Source: Diadema setosum
Taxonomy: Eukaryota > Echinodermata > Echinoidea > Diadematoida > Diadematidae
Direction of reading: 5' to 3'
DNA: 64,000 bases
NCBI GenBank assembly: GCA_033980235.1
Contig: CM067069.1
Location: 37,323,992-37,387,991 of the forward strand
Notes under the pieces: model-generated
What the model saw: only the letters and a program-made list of their open reading frames with translations
Database searches by the model: none
Told to the model about the DNA's origin: nothing
Shown: positions 24,001-38,900 of the stretch, piece after piece
Layout of the letters: each line of letters opens with the position of its first letter
How positions within the stretch are numbered: position 1 is the stretch's first letter
Program-made: the position numbers and the translations under genes

Positions 24001-25994
24001 AAATTGACATGACTATTTCTATCGAGCACTAGCTCACTTATGCTTCGGTGAATTTCTCCCAGATTTTAATATATTGTAGCTGAGACTTTGCGCTATCGTA
24101 ATAAGTCCTCCGTTTTTTTCATACGACGTAAAAAGTACGTCGAAAAACTCGAGTAAAATAATCAAGCTTAGCTTCATTAGGTGATCCGAGTATCCTCTCG
24201 GATCACCTTCTGTATCTGTACGGATTCTTTGTGTGTTCTTATTTCTGGACAAAAGTTGTGTATCTACTTACTCAAAAAGTTCTCAGAGTATCTATTTCAA
24301 ACTCATACCATGTATGTATCATGTCCCAAAGACGACAAATCTAATGTATCATTGTGATCAGTCGACCGTGACGTCACTATGACGTCATTATATGAAAACA
24401 CATTTTCATTCATATCCCATTAATGGAATTGAATTTTTCAATGAAATTTACGTCACATATATTTCAAGTTAAGCTGGTTCTACTCATGTTCTCAAAATTT
24501 ATCTATACCCTTAAAACGTGCGCGTACGCGCGCGTTGAAATATTTGTATGCTCCAATTGAGCTCAAATTTTTTTTGCACACGTTTCAGACCATTTGGAGC
24601 ATTTTTTGAAAAATTGAAAAAATTGGACGGACGCGTACGCGCGCGAATATATACGCACGCACAGCTCTTATGCAATAGAAATTTCCCGTTTTTTCACACT
24701 TATCGGATGCCTAAAATGTCAAGGAATATTTCTACCAAGTTTCAAGTCAATCCGACTCTAAATGACGTCATACGGGCCCGTCTAAGTTGAAATTCCGCGC
24801 GTGCGTCAATGGCGATATACAGTGCAACAATGCCAAAAAACCGCCAATTTTCAATCCGAATTTACTCGCCAGGATGGACGATGACCCCCCATTTTCTTGA
24901 CATATTTTGAAAGCTGATGAGTTGTTCATGTCATTCCATGGGTTGGCGATGCTGGCATAATGATTAAAAAATATCAAATTTCTTCACAAAGTAAAAAAAG
25001 TAAATTTTCAAAATGACGTCATCAAATTTCAAGTTTACTCGAGCGTATCTCACTTATCCTTGGCCAATTTTCACCCAGATTTCAGTATGTTGTAGCTAAT
25101 TTAATACTCTATCAGTTTTATAGCAACACAATTTTGATTAAATGACAGCATGACCTCGTAAAAATGGATTGAAAGTAACCTTGTCGAATTTGACCAGTTT
25201 ACGTGTTATCTCTATGGAAGTGCAGTTTTTGTGGAAATGAAAATTGACATGACTATTTCTATCGAGCACTAGCTCACTTATGCTTCGGTGAATTTCTCCC
25301 AGATTTTAATATATTGTAGCTGAGACTTTGCGCTATCGTAATAAGTCCTCCGTTTTTTTCATACGACGTAAAAAGTACGTCGAAAAACTCGAGTAAAATA
25401 ATCAAGCTTAGCTTCATTAGGTGATCCGAGTATCCTCTCGGATCACCTTCTGTATCTGTACGGATTCTTTGTGTGTTCTTATTTCTGGACAAAAGTTGTG
25501 TATCTACTTACTCAAAAAGTTCTCAGAGTATCTATTTCAAACTCATACCATGTATGTATCATGTCCCAAAGACGACAAATCTAATGTATCATTGTGATCA
25601 GTCGACCGTGACGTCACTATGACGTCATTATATGAAAACACATTTTCATTCATATCCCATTAATGGAATGGAATTTTTCAATGAAATTTACGTCACATAT
25701 ATTTCAAGTTAAGCTGGTTCTACTCATGTTCTCAAAATTTATCTATACCCTTAAAACGTGCGCGTACGCGCGCGTTGAAATATTTGTATGCTCCAATTGA
25801 GCTCAATTTTTTTTTGCACACGTTTCAGACCATTTGGAGCATTTTTTGAAAAATTGAAAAATTGGACGGACGCGTACGCGCGCGAATATATACGCACGCA
25901 CAGCTCTTATGCAATAGAAATTTCCCGTTTTTTCACACTTATCGGATGCCTAAAATGTCAAGGAATATTTCTACCAAGTTTCAAGTCAATCCGA
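21040..25994. repeat. Higher-order group 6: monomers A-B-C-D, copy of group 1
   Basis: Monomers start at 21040, 22277, 23516 and 24756, with lengths 1237, 1239, 1240 and 1239, exactly as in group 1. The rare accaacacaag state of the B monomer appears near 22643. Together with the next group it forms a second copy of the first 9.9 kb of the window. Confidence 0.88.
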
Positions 25995-28900
25995 CTCTAA
26001 ATGACGTCATACGGGCCCGTCTAAGTTGAAATTCCGCGCGCGCGTCAATGGCGATATACAGTGCAACAATGCCAAAAAACCGCCAATTTTCAATCCGAAT
26101 TTACTCGCCAGGATGGACGATGACCCCCCATTTTCTTGACATATTTTGAAAGCTGATGAGTTGTTCATGTCATTCAATGGGTTGGCGATGCTGGCATAAT
26201 GATTAAAAGATATCAAATTTCTTCACAAAGTAAAAAAGTAAATTTTCAAAATGACGTCATCAAATTTCAAGTTTACTCGAGCGTATCTCACTTATCCTTG
26301 GCCAATTTTCACCCAGATTTCAGTATGTTGTAGCTAATTTAATACTCTATCAGTTTTATAGCAACACAATTTTGATTAAATGACAGCATGACCTCGTAAA
26401 AATGGATTGAAAGTAACCTTGTCGAATTTGACCAGTTTACGTGTTATCTCTATGGAAGTGCAGTTTTTGTGGAAATGAAAATTGACATGACTATTTCTAT
26501 CGAGCACTAGCTCACTTACGCTTCGGTGAATTTCTCCCAGATTTTAATATATTGTAGCTGAGACTTTGCGCTATCGTAATAAGTCCTCCGTTTTTTTCAT
26601 ACGACGTAAAAAGTACGTCGAAAAACTCGAGTAAAATAATCAAGCTTAGCTTCATTAGGTGATCCGAGTATCCTCTCGGATCACCTTCTGTATCTGTACG
26701 GATTCTTTGTGTGTTCTTATTTCTGGACAAAAGTTGTGTATCTACTTACTCAAAAAGTTCTCAGAGTATCTATTTCAAACTCATACCATGTATGTATCAT
26801 GTCCCAAAGACGACAAATCTAATGTATCATTGTGATCAGTCGACCGTGACGTCACTATGACGTCATTATATGAAAACACATTTTCATTCATATCCCATTA
26901 ATGGAATTGAATTTTTCAATGAAATTTACGTCACATATATTTCAAGTTAAGCTGGTTCTACTCATGTTCTCAAAATTTATCTATACCCTTAAAACGTGCG
27001 CGTACGCGCGCGTTGAAATATTTGTATGCTCCAATTGAGCTCAAATTTTTTTTGCACACGTTTCAGACCATTTGGAGCATTTTTTGAAAAATTGAAAAAA
27101 TTGGACGGACGCGTACGCGCGCGAATATATACGCACGCACAGCTCTTATGCAATAGAAATTTCCCGTTTTTTCACACTTATCGGATGCCTAAAATGTCAA
27201 GGAATATTTCTACCAAGTTTCAAGTCAATCCGACTCTAAATGACGTCATACGGGCCCGTCTAAGTTGAAATTCCGCGCGTGCGTCAATGGCGATATACAG
27301 TGCAACAATGCCAAAAAACCGCCAATTTTCAATCCGAATTTACTCGCCAGGATGGACGATGACCCCCCATTTTCTTGACATATTTTGAAAGCTGATGAGT
27401 TGTTCATGTCATTCCATGGGTTGGCGATGCTGGCATAATGATTAAAAAATATCAAATTTCTTCACAAAGTAAAAAAAGTAAATTTTCAAAATGACGTCAT
27501 CAAATTTCAAGTTTACTCGAGCGTATCTCACTTATCCTTGGCCAATTTTCACCCAGATTTCAGTATGTTGTAGCTAATTTAATACTCTATCAGTTTTATG
27601 ATAACACAATTTTGATTAAATGACAGCATGACCTCGTAAAAATGGATTGAAAGTAACCTTGTCGAATTTGACCAGTTTACGTGTTATCTCTATGGAAGTG
27701 CAGTTTTTGTGGAAATGAAAATTGACATGACTATTTCTATCGAGCACTAGCTCACTTATGCTTCGGTGAATTTCTCCCAGATTTTAATATATTGTAGCTG
27801 AGACTTTGCGCTATCGTAATAAGTCCTCCGTTTTTTTCATACGACGTAAAAAGTACGTCGAAAAACTCGAGTAAAATAATCAAGCTTAGCTTCATTAGGT
27901 GATCCGAGTATCCTCTCGGATCACCTTCTGTATCTGTACGGATTCTTTGTGTGTTCTTATTTCTGGACAAAAGTTGTGTATCTACTTACTCAAAAAGTTC
28001 TCAGAGTATCTATTTCAAACTCATACCATGTATGTATCATGTCCCAAAGACGACAAATCTAATGTATCATTGTGATCAGTCGACCGTGACGTCACTATGA
28101 CGTCATTATATGAAAACACATTTTCATTCATATCCCATTAATGGAATGGAATTTTTCAATGAAATTTACGTCACATATATTTCAAGTTAAGCTGGTTCTA
28201 CTCATGTTCTCAAAATTTATCTATACCCTTAAAACATGCGCGTACGCGCGCGTTGAAATATTTGTATGCTCCAATTGAGCTCAATTTTTTTTTGCACACG
28301 TTTCAGACCATTTGGAGCATTTTTTGAAAAATTGAAAAATTGGACGGACGCGTACGCGCGCGCATATATACGCACGCACAGCTCTTATGCAATAGAAATT
28401 TCCCGTTTTTTCACACTTATCGGATGCCTAAAATGTCAAGGAATATTTCTACCAAGTTTCAAGTCAATCCGACTCTAAATGACGTCATACGGGCCCGTCT
28501 AAGTTGAAATTCCGCGCGCGCGTCAATGGCGATATACAGTGCAACAATGCCAAAAAACCGCCAATTTTCAATCCGAATTTACTCGCCAGGATGGACGATG
28601 ACCCCCCATTTTCTTGACATATTTTGAAAGCTGATGAGTTGTTCATGTCATTCAATGGGTTGGCGATGCTGGCATAATGATTAAAAGATATCAAATTTCT
28701 TCACAAAGTAAAAAAGTAAATTTTCAAAATGACGTCATCAAATTTCAAGTTTACTCGAGCGTATCTCACTTATCCTTGGCCAATTTTCACCCAGATTTCA
28801 GTATGTTGTAGCTAATTTAATACTCTATCAGTTTTATAGCAACACAATTTTGATTAAATGACAGCATGACCTCGTAAAAATGGATTGAAAGTAACCTTGT

Positions 28901-30950
28901 CGAATTTGACCAGTTTACGTGTTATCTCTATGGAAGTGCAGTTTTTGTGGAAATGAAAATTGACATGACTATTTCTATCGAGCACTAGCTCACTTATGCT
29001 TCGGTGAATTTCTCCCAGATTTTAATATATTGTAGCTGAGACTTTGCGCTATCGTAATAAGTCCTCCGTTTTTTTCATACGACGTAAAAAGTACGTCGAA
29101 AAACTCGAGTAAAATAATCAAGCTTAGCTTCATTAGGTGATCCGAGTATCCTCTCGGATCACCTTCTGTATCTGTACGGATTCTTTGTGTGTTCTTATTT
29201 CTGGACAAAAGTTGTGTATCTACTTACTCAAAAAGTTCTCAGAGTATCTATTTCAAACTCATACCATGTATGTATCATGTCCCAAAGACGACAAATCTAA
29301 TGTATCATTGTGATCAGTCGACCGTGACGTCACTATGACGTCATTATATGAAAACACATTTTCATTCATATCCCATTAATGGAATTGAATTTTTCAATGA
29401 AATTTACGTCACATATATTTCAAGTTAAGCTGGTTCTACTCATGTTCTCAAAATTTATCTATACCCTTAAAACGTGCGCGTACGCGCGCGTTGAAATATT
29501 TGTATGCTCCAATTGAGCTCAAATTTTTTTTGCACACGTTTCAGACCATTTGGAGCATTTTTTGAAAAATTGAAAAAATTGGACGGACGCGTACGCGCGC
29601 GAATATATACGCACGCACAGCTCTTATGCAATAGAAATTTCCCGTTTTTTCACACTTATCGGATGCCTAAAATGTCAAGGAATATTTCTACCAAGTTTCA
29701 AGTCAATCCGACTCTAAATGACGTCATACGGGCCCGTCTAAGTTGAAATTCCGCGCGTGCGTCAATGGCGATATACAGTGCAACAATGCCAAAAAACCGC
29801 CAATTTTCAATCCGAATTTACTCGCCAGGATGGACGATGACCCCCCATTTTCTTGACATATTTTGAAAGCTGATGAGTTGTTCATGTCATTCCATGGGTT
29901 GGCGATGCTGGCATAATGATTAAAAAATATCAAATTTCTTCACAAAGTAAAAAAAGTAAATTTTCAAAATGACGTCATCAAATTTCAAGTTTACTCGAGC
30001 GTATCTCACTTATCCTTGGCCAATTTTCACCCAGATTTCAGTATGTTGTAGCTAATTTAATACTCTATCAGTTTTATAGCAACACAATTTTGATTAAATG
30101 ACAGCATGACCTCGTAAAAATGGATTGAAAGTAACCTTGTCGAATTTGACCAGTTTACGTGTTATCTCTATGGAAGTGCAGTTTTTGTGGAAATGAAAAT
30201 TGACATGACTATTTCTATCGAGCACTAGCTCACTTATGCTTCGGTGAATTTCTCCCAGATTTTAATATATTGTAGCTGAGACTTTGCGCTATCGTAATAA
30301 GTCCTCCGTTTTTTTCATACGACGTAAAAAGTACGTCGAAAAACTCGAGTAAAATAATCAAGCTTAGCTTCATTAGGTGATCCGAGTATCCTCTCGGATC
30401 ACCTTCTGTATCTGTACGGATTCTTTGTGTGTTCTTATTTCTGGACAAAAGTTGTGTATCTACTTACTCAAAAAGTTCTCAGAGTATCTATTTCAAACTC
30501 ATACCATGTATGTATCATGTCCCAAAGACGACAAATCTAATGTATCATTGTGATCAGTCGACCGTGACGTCACTATGACGTCATTATATGAAAACACATT
30601 TTCATTCATATCCCATTAATGGAATGGAATTTTTCAATGAAATTTACGTCACATATATTTCAAGTTAAGCTGGTTCTACTCATGTTCTCAAAATTTATCT
30701 ATACCCTTAAAACGTGCGCGTACGCGCGCGTTGAAATATTTGTATGCTCCAATTGAGCTCAATTTTTTTTTGCACACGTTTCAGACCATTTGGAGCATTT
30801 TTTGAAAAATTGAAAAATTGGACGGACGCGTACGCGCGCGAATATATACGCACGCACAGCTCTTATGCAATAGAAATTTCCCGTTTTTTCACACTTATCG
30901 GATGCCTAAAATGTCAAGGAATATTTCTACCAAGTTTCAAGTCAATCCGA
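25995..30950. repeat. Higher-order group 7: monomers E-G-H-D, copy of group 2
   Basis: Monomers start at 25995 (E), 27234 (G), 28473 (H) and 29712 (D), each 1239 bp. Every diagnostic state I checked matches group 2. Confidence 0.88.
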
Positions 30951-33900
30951 CTCTAAATGACGTCATACGGGCCCGTCTAAGTTGAAATTCCGCGCGCGCG
31001 TCAATGGCGATATACAGTGCAACAATGCCAAAAAACCGCCAATTTTCAATCCGAATTTACTCGCCAGGATGGACGATGACCCCCCATTTTCTTGACATAT
31101 TTTGAAAGCTGATGAGTTGTTCATGTCATTCAATGGGTTGGCGATGCTGGCATAATGATTAAAAGATATCAAATTTCTTCACAAAGTAAAAAAGTAAATT
31201 TTCAAAATGACGTCATCAAATTTCAAGTTTACTCGAGCGTATCTCACTTATCCTTGGCCAATTTTCACCCAGATTTCAGTATGTTGTAGCTAATTTAATA
31301 CTCTATCAGTTTTATAGCAACGCAATTTTGATTAAATGACAGCATGACCTCGTAAAAATGGATTGAAAGTAACCTTGTCGAATTTGACCAGTTTACGTGT
31401 TATCTCTATGGAAGTGCAGTTTTTGTGGAAATGAAAATTGACATGACTATTTCTATCGAGCACTAGCTCACTTATGCTTCGGTGAATTTCTCCCAGATTT
31501 TAATATGTTGTAGCTGAGACTTTGCGCTATCGTAATAAGTCCTCCGTTTTTTCATACGACGTAAAAAATACGTCGAAAAACTCGACTAAAATAATCAAGC
31601 TTAGCTTCATTAGGTGATCCGAGTATCCTCTCGGATCACCTTCTGTATCTGTACGGATTCTTTGTGTGTTCTTATTTCTGGACAAAAGTTGTGTATCTAC
31701 TTACTCAAAAAGTTCTCAGAGTATCTATTTCAAACTCATACCATGTATGTATCATGTCCCAAAGACGACAAATCTAATGTATCATTGTGATCAGTCGACC
31801 GTGACGTCACTATGACGTCATTATATGAAAACACATTTTCATTCATATCCCATTAATGGAATGGAATTTTTCAATGAAATTTACGTCACATATATTTCAA
31901 GTTAAGCTGGTTCTACTCATGTTCTCAAAATTTATCTATACCCTTAAAACATGCGCGTACGCGCGCGTTGAAATATTTGTATGCTCCAATTGAGCTCAAT
32001 TTTTTTTTGCACACGTTTCAGACCATTTGGAGCATTTTTTGAAAAATTGAAAAATTGGACGGACGCGTACGCGCGCGCATATATACGCACGCACAGCTCT
32101 TATGCAATAGAAATTTCCCGTTTTTTCACACTTATCGGATGCCTAAAATGTCAAGGAATATTTCTACCAAGTTTCAAGTCAATCCGACTCTAAATGACGT
32201 CATACGGGCCCGTCTAAGTTGAAATTCCGCGCGCGCGTCAATGGCGATATACAGTGCAACAATGCCAAAAAACCGCCAATTTTCAATCCGAATTTACTCG
32301 CCAGGATGGACGATGACCCCCCATTTTCTTGACATATTTTGAAAGCTGATGAGTTGTTCATGTCATTCAATGGGTTGGCGATGCTGGCATAATGATTAAA
32401 AGATATCAAATTTCTTCACAAAGTAAAAAAGTAAATTTTCAAAATGACGTCATCAAATTTCAAGTTTACTCGAGCGTATCTCACTTATCCTTGGCCAATT
32501 TTCACCCAGATTTCAGTATGTTGTAGCTAATTTAATACTCTATCAGTTTTATAGCAACACAATTTTGATTAAATGACAGCATGACCTCGTAAAAATGGAT
32601 TGAAAGTAACCTTGTCGAATTTGACCAGTTTACGTGTTATCTCTATGGAAGTGCAGTTTTTGTGGAAATGAAAATTGACATGACTATTTCTATCGAGCAC
32701 TAGCTCACTTATGCTTCGGTGAATTTCTCCCAGATTTTAATATATTGTAGCTGAGACTTTGCGCTATCGTAATAAGTCCTCCGTTTTTTTCATACGACGT
32801 AAAAAGTACGTCGAAAAACTCGAGTAAAATAATCAAGCTTAGCTTCATTAGGTGATCCGAGTATCCTCTCGGATCACCTTCTGTATCTGTACGGATTCTT
32901 TGTGTGTTCTTATTTCTGGACAAAAGTTGTGTATCTACTTACTCAAAAAGTTCTCAGAGTATCTATTTCAAACTCATACCATGTATGTATCATGTCCCAA
33001 AGACGACAAATCTAATGTATCATTGTGATCAGTCGACCGTGACGTCACTATGACGTCATTATATGAAAACACATTTTCATTCATATCCCATTAATGGAAT
33101 GGAATTTTTCAATGAAATTTACGTCACATATATTTCAAGTTAAGCTGGTTCTACTCATGTTCTCAAAATTTATCTATACCCTTAAAACATGCGCGTACGC
33201 GCGCGTTGAAATATTTGTATGCTCCAATTGAGCTCAATTTTTTTTTGCACACGTTTCAGACCATTTGGAGCATTTTTTGAAAAATTGAAAAATTGGACGG
33301 ACGCGTACGCGCGCGCATATATACGCACGCACAGCTCTTATGCAATAGAAATTTCCCGTTTTTTCACACTTATCGGATGCCTAAAATGTCAAGGAATATT
33401 TCTACCAAGTTTCAAGTCAATCCGACTCTAAATGACGTCATACGGGCCCGTCTAAGTTGAAATTCCGCGCGCGCGTCAATGGCGATATACAGTGCAACAA
33501 TGCCAAAAAACCGCCAATTTTCAATCCGAATTTACTCGCCAGGATGGACGATGACCCCCCATTTTCTTGACATATTTTGAAAGCTGATGAGTTGTTCATG
33601 TCATTCAATGGGTTGGCGATGCTGGCATAATGATTAAAAGATATCAAATTTCTTCACAAAGTAAAAAAGTAAATTTTCAAAATGACGTCATCAAATTTCA
33701 AGTTTACTCGAGCGTATCTCACTTATCCTTGGCCAATTTTCACCCAGATTTCAGTATGTTGTAGCTAATTTAATACTCTATCAGTTTTATACCAACACAA
33801 GTTTGATTAAATGACAGCATGACCTCGTAAAAATGGATTGAAAGTAACCTTGTCGAATTTGACCAGTTTACGTGTTATCTCTATGGAAGTGCAGTTTTTG

Positions 33901-35903
33901 TGGAAATGAAAATTGACATGACTATTTCTATCGAGCACTAGCTCACTTACGCTTCGGTGAATTTCTCCCAGATTTTAATATATTGTAGCTGAGACTTTGC
34001 GCTATCGTAATAAGTCCTCCGTTTTTTTCATACGACGTAAAAAGTACGTCGAAAAACTCGAGTAAAATAATCAAGCTTAGCTTCATTAGGTGATCCGAGT
34101 ATCCTCTCGGATCACCTTCTGTATCTGTACGGATTCTTTGTGTGTTCTTATTTCTGGACAAAAGTTGTGTATCTACTTACTCAAAAAGTTCTCAGAGTAT
34201 CTATTTCAAACTCATACCATGTATGTATCATGTCCCAAAGACGACAAATCTAATGTATCATTGTGATCAGTCGACCGTGACGTCACTATGACGTCATTAT
34301 ATGAAAACACATTTTCATTCATATCCCATTAATGGAATTGAATTTTTCAATGAAATTTACGTCACATATATTTCAAGTTAAGCTGGTTCTACTCATGTTC
34401 TCAAAATTTATCTATACCCTTAAAACGTGCGCGTACGCGCGCGTTGAAATATTTGTATGCTCCAATTGAGCTCAAATTTTTTTTGCACACGTTTCAGACC
34501 ATTTGGAGCATTTTTTGAAAAATTGAAAAAATTGGACGGACGCGTACGCGCGCGAATATATACGCACGCACAGCTCTTATGCAATAGAAATTTCCCGTTT
34601 TTTCACACTTATCGGATGCCTAAAATGTCAAGGAATATTTCTACCAAGTTTCAAGTCAATCCGACTCTAAATGACGTCATACGGGCCCGTCTAAGTTGAA
34701 ATTCCGCGCGTGCGTCAATGGCGATATACAGTGCAACAATGCCAAAAAACCGCCAATTTTCAATCCGAATTTACTCGCCAGGATGGACGATGACCCCCCA
34801 TTTTCTTGACATATTTTGAAAGCTGATGAGTTGTTCATGTCATTCCATGGGTTGGCGATGCTGGCATAATGATTAAAAAATATCAAATTTCTTCACAAAG
34901 TAAAAAAAGTAAATTTTCAAAATGACGTCATCAAATTTCAAGTTTACTCGAGCGTATCTCACTTATCCTTGGCCAATTTTCACCCAGATTTCAGTATGTT
35001 GTAGCTAATTTAATACTCTATCAGTTTTATAGCAACACAATTTTGATTAAATGACAGCATGACCTCGTAAAAATGGATTGAAAGTAACCTTGTCGAATTT
35101 GACCAGTTTACGTGTTATCTCTATGGAAGTGCAGTTTTTGTGGAAATGAAAATTGACATGACTATTTCTATCGAGCACTAGCTCACTTATGCTTCGGTGA
35201 ATTTCTCCCAGATTTTAATATATTGTAGCTGAGACTTTGCGCTATCGTAATAAGTCCTCCGTTTTTTTCATACGACGTAAAAAGTACGTCGAAAAACTCG
35301 AGTAAAATAATCAAGCTTAGCTTCATTAGGTGATCCGAGTATCCTCTCGGATCACCTTCTGTATCTGTACGGATTCTTTGTGTGTTCTTATTTCTGGACA
35401 AAAGTTGTGTATCTACTTACTCAAAAAGTTCTCAGAGTATCTATTTCAAACTCATACCATGTATGTATCATGTCCCAAAGACGACAAATCTAATGTATCA
35501 TTGTGATCAGTCGACCGTGACGTCACTATGACGTCATTATATGAAAACACATTTTCATTCATATCCCATTAATGGAATGGAATTTTTCAATGAAATTTAC
35601 GTCACATATATTTCAAGTTAAGCTGGTTCTACTCATGTTCTCAAAATTTATCTATACCCTTAAAACGTGCGCGTACGCGCGCGTTGAAATATTTGTATGC
35701 TCCAATTGAGCTCAATTTTTTTTTGCACACGTTTCAGACCATTTGGAGCATTTTTTGAAAAATTGAAAAATTGGACGGACGCGTACGCGCGCGAATATAT
35801 ACGCACGCACAGCTCTTATGCAATAGAAATTTCCCGTTTTTTCACACTTATCGGATGCCTAAAATGTCAAGGAATATTTCTACCAAGTTTCAAGTCAATC
35901 CGA
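30951..35903. repeat. Higher-order group 8: monomers A-K-B-D
   Basis: Monomers start at 30951 (A, 1237 bp), 32188 (K, 1238 bp), 33426 (B, 1239 bp) and 34665 (D, 1239 bp). Relative to A-B-C-D, an extra monomer K (agcaacac state with 'a' right end) sits between A and B, and C is missing. The rare B marker accaacacaag appears near 33792. This is the last group containing a type A or B monomer. Confidence 0.85.
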
Positions 35904-38900
35904 CTCTAAATGACGTCATACGGGCCCGTCTAAGTTGAAATTCCGCGCGCGCGTCAATGGCGATATACAGTGCAACAATGCCAAAAAACCGCCAATTTTC
36001 AATCCGAATTTACTCGCCAGGATGGACGATGACCCCCCATTTTCTTGACATATTTTGAAAGCTGATGAGTTGTTCATGTCATTCAATGGGTTGGCGATGC
36101 TGGCATAATGATTAAAAGATATCAAATTTCTTCACAAAGTAAAAAAGTAAATTTTCAAAATGACGTCATCAAATTTCAAGTTTACTCGAGCGTATCTCAC
36201 TTATCCTTGGCCAATTTTCACCCAGATTTCAGTATGTTGTAGCTAATTTAATACTCTATCAGTTTTATAGCAACACAATTTTGATTAAATGACAGCATGA
36301 CCTCGTAAAAATGGATTGAAAGTAACCTTGTCGAATTTGACCAGTTTACGTGTTATCTCTATGGAAGTGCAGTTTTTGTGGAAATGAAAATTGACATGAC
36401 TATTTCTATCGAGCACTAGCTCACTTACGCTTCGGTGAATTTCTCCCAGATTTTAATATATTGTAGCTGAGACTTTGCGCTATCGTAATAAGTCCTCCGT
36501 TTTTTTCATACGACGTAAAAAGTACGTCGAAAAACTCGAGTAAAATAATCAAGCTTAGCTTCATTAGGTGATCCGAGTATCCTCTCGGATCACCTTCTGT
36601 ATCTGTACGGATTCTTTGTGTGTTCTTATTTCTGGACAAAAGTTGTGTATCTACTTACTCAAAAAGTTCTCAGAGTATCTATTTCAAACTCATACCATGT
36701 ATGTATCATGTCCCAAAGACGACAAATCTAATGTATCATTGTGATCAGTCGACCGTGACGTCACTATGACGTCATTATATGAAAACACATTTTCATTCAT
36801 ATCCCATTAATGGAATTGAATTTTTCAATGAAATTTACGTCACATATATTTCAAGTTAAGCTGGTTCTACTCATGTTCTCAAAATTTATCTATACCCTTA
36901 AAACGTGCGCGTACGCGCGCGTTGAAATATTTGTATGCTCCAATTGAGCTCAAATTTTTTTTGCACACGTTTCAGACCATTTGGAGCATTTTTTGAAAAA
37001 TTGAAAAAATTGGACGGACGCGTACGCGCGCGAATATATACGCACGCACAGCTCTTATGCAATAGAAATTTCCCGTTTTTTCACACTTATCGGATGCCTA
37101 AAATGTCAAGGAATATTTCTACCAAGTTTCAAGTCAATCCGACTCTAAATGACGTCATACGGGCCCGTCTAAGTTGAAATTCCGCGCGTGCGTCAATGGC
37201 GATATACAGTGCAACAATGCCAAAAAACCGCCAATTTTCAATCCGAATTTACTCGCCAGGATGGACGATGACCCCCCATTTTCTTGACATATTTTGAAAG
37301 CTGATGAGTTGTTCATGTCATTCCATGGGTTGGCGATGCTGGCATAATGATTAAAAAATATCAAATTTCTTCACAAAGTAAAAAAAGTAAATTTTCAAAA
37401 TGACGTCATCAAATTTCAAGTTTACTCGAGCGTATCTCACTTATCCTTGGCCAATTTTCACCCAGATTTCAGTATGTTGTAGCTAATTTAATACTCTATC
37501 AGTTTTATGATAACACAATTTTGATTAAATGACAGCATGACCTCGTAAAAATGGATTGAAAGTAACCTTGTCGAATTTGACCAGTTTACGTGTTATCTCT
37601 ATGGAAGTGCAGTTTTTGTGGAAATGAAAATTGACATGACTATTTCTATCGAGCACTAGCTCACTTATGCTTCGGTGAATTTCTCCCAGATTTTAATATA
37701 TTGTAGCTGAGACTTTGCGCTATCGTAATAAGTCCTCCGTTTTTTTCATACGACGTAAAAAGTACGTCGAAAAACTCGAGTAAAATAATCAAGCTTAGCT
37801 TCATTAGGTGATCCGAGTATCCTCTCGGATCACCTTCTGTATCTGTACGGATTCTTTGTGTGTTCTTATTTCTGGACAAAAGTTGTGTATCTACTTACTC
37901 AAAAAGTTCTCAGAGTATCTATTTCAAACTCATACCATGTATGTATCATGTCCCAAAGACGACAAATCTAATGTATCATTGTGATCAGTCGACCGTGACG
38001 TCACTATGACGTCATTATATGAAAACACATTTTCATTCATATCCCATTAATGGAATGGAATTTTTCAATGAAATTTACGTCACATATATTTCAAGTTAAG
38101 CTGGTTCTACTCATGTTCTCAAAATTTATCTATACCCTTAAAACGTGCGCGTACGCGCGCGTTGAAATATTTGTATGCTCCAATTGAGCTCAATTTTTTT
38201 TTGCACACGTTTCAGACCATTTGGAGCATTTTTTGAAAAATTGAAAAATTGGACGGACGCGTACGCGCGCGAATATATACGCACGCACAGCTCTTATGCA
38301 ATAGAAATTTCCCGTTTTTTCACACTTATCGGATGCCTAAAATGTCAAGGAATATTTCTACCAAGTTTCAAGTCAATCCGACTCTAAATGACGTCATACG
38401 GGCCCGTCTAAGTTGAAATTCCGCGCGCGCGTCAATGGCGATATACAGTGCAACAATGCCAAAAAACCGCCAATTTTCAATCCGAATTTACTCGCCAGGA
38501 TGGACGATGACCCCCCATTTTCTTGACATATTTTGAAAGCTGATGAGTTGTTCATGTCATTCAATGGGTTGGCGATGCTGGCATAATGATTAAAAGATAT
38601 CAAATTTCTTCACAAAGTAAAAAAGTAAATTTTCAAAATGACGTCATCAAATTTCAAGTTTACTCGAGCGTATCTCACTTATCCTTGGCCAATTTTCACC
38701 CAGATTTCAGTATGTTGTAGCTAATTTAATACTCTATCAGTTTTATAGCAACACAATTTTGATTAAATGACAGCATGACCTCGTAAAAATGGATTGAAAG
38801 TAACCTTGTCGAATTTGACCAGTTTACGTGTTATCTCTATGGAAGTGCAGTTTTTGTGGAAATGAAAATTGACATGACTATTTCTATCGAGCACTAGCTC

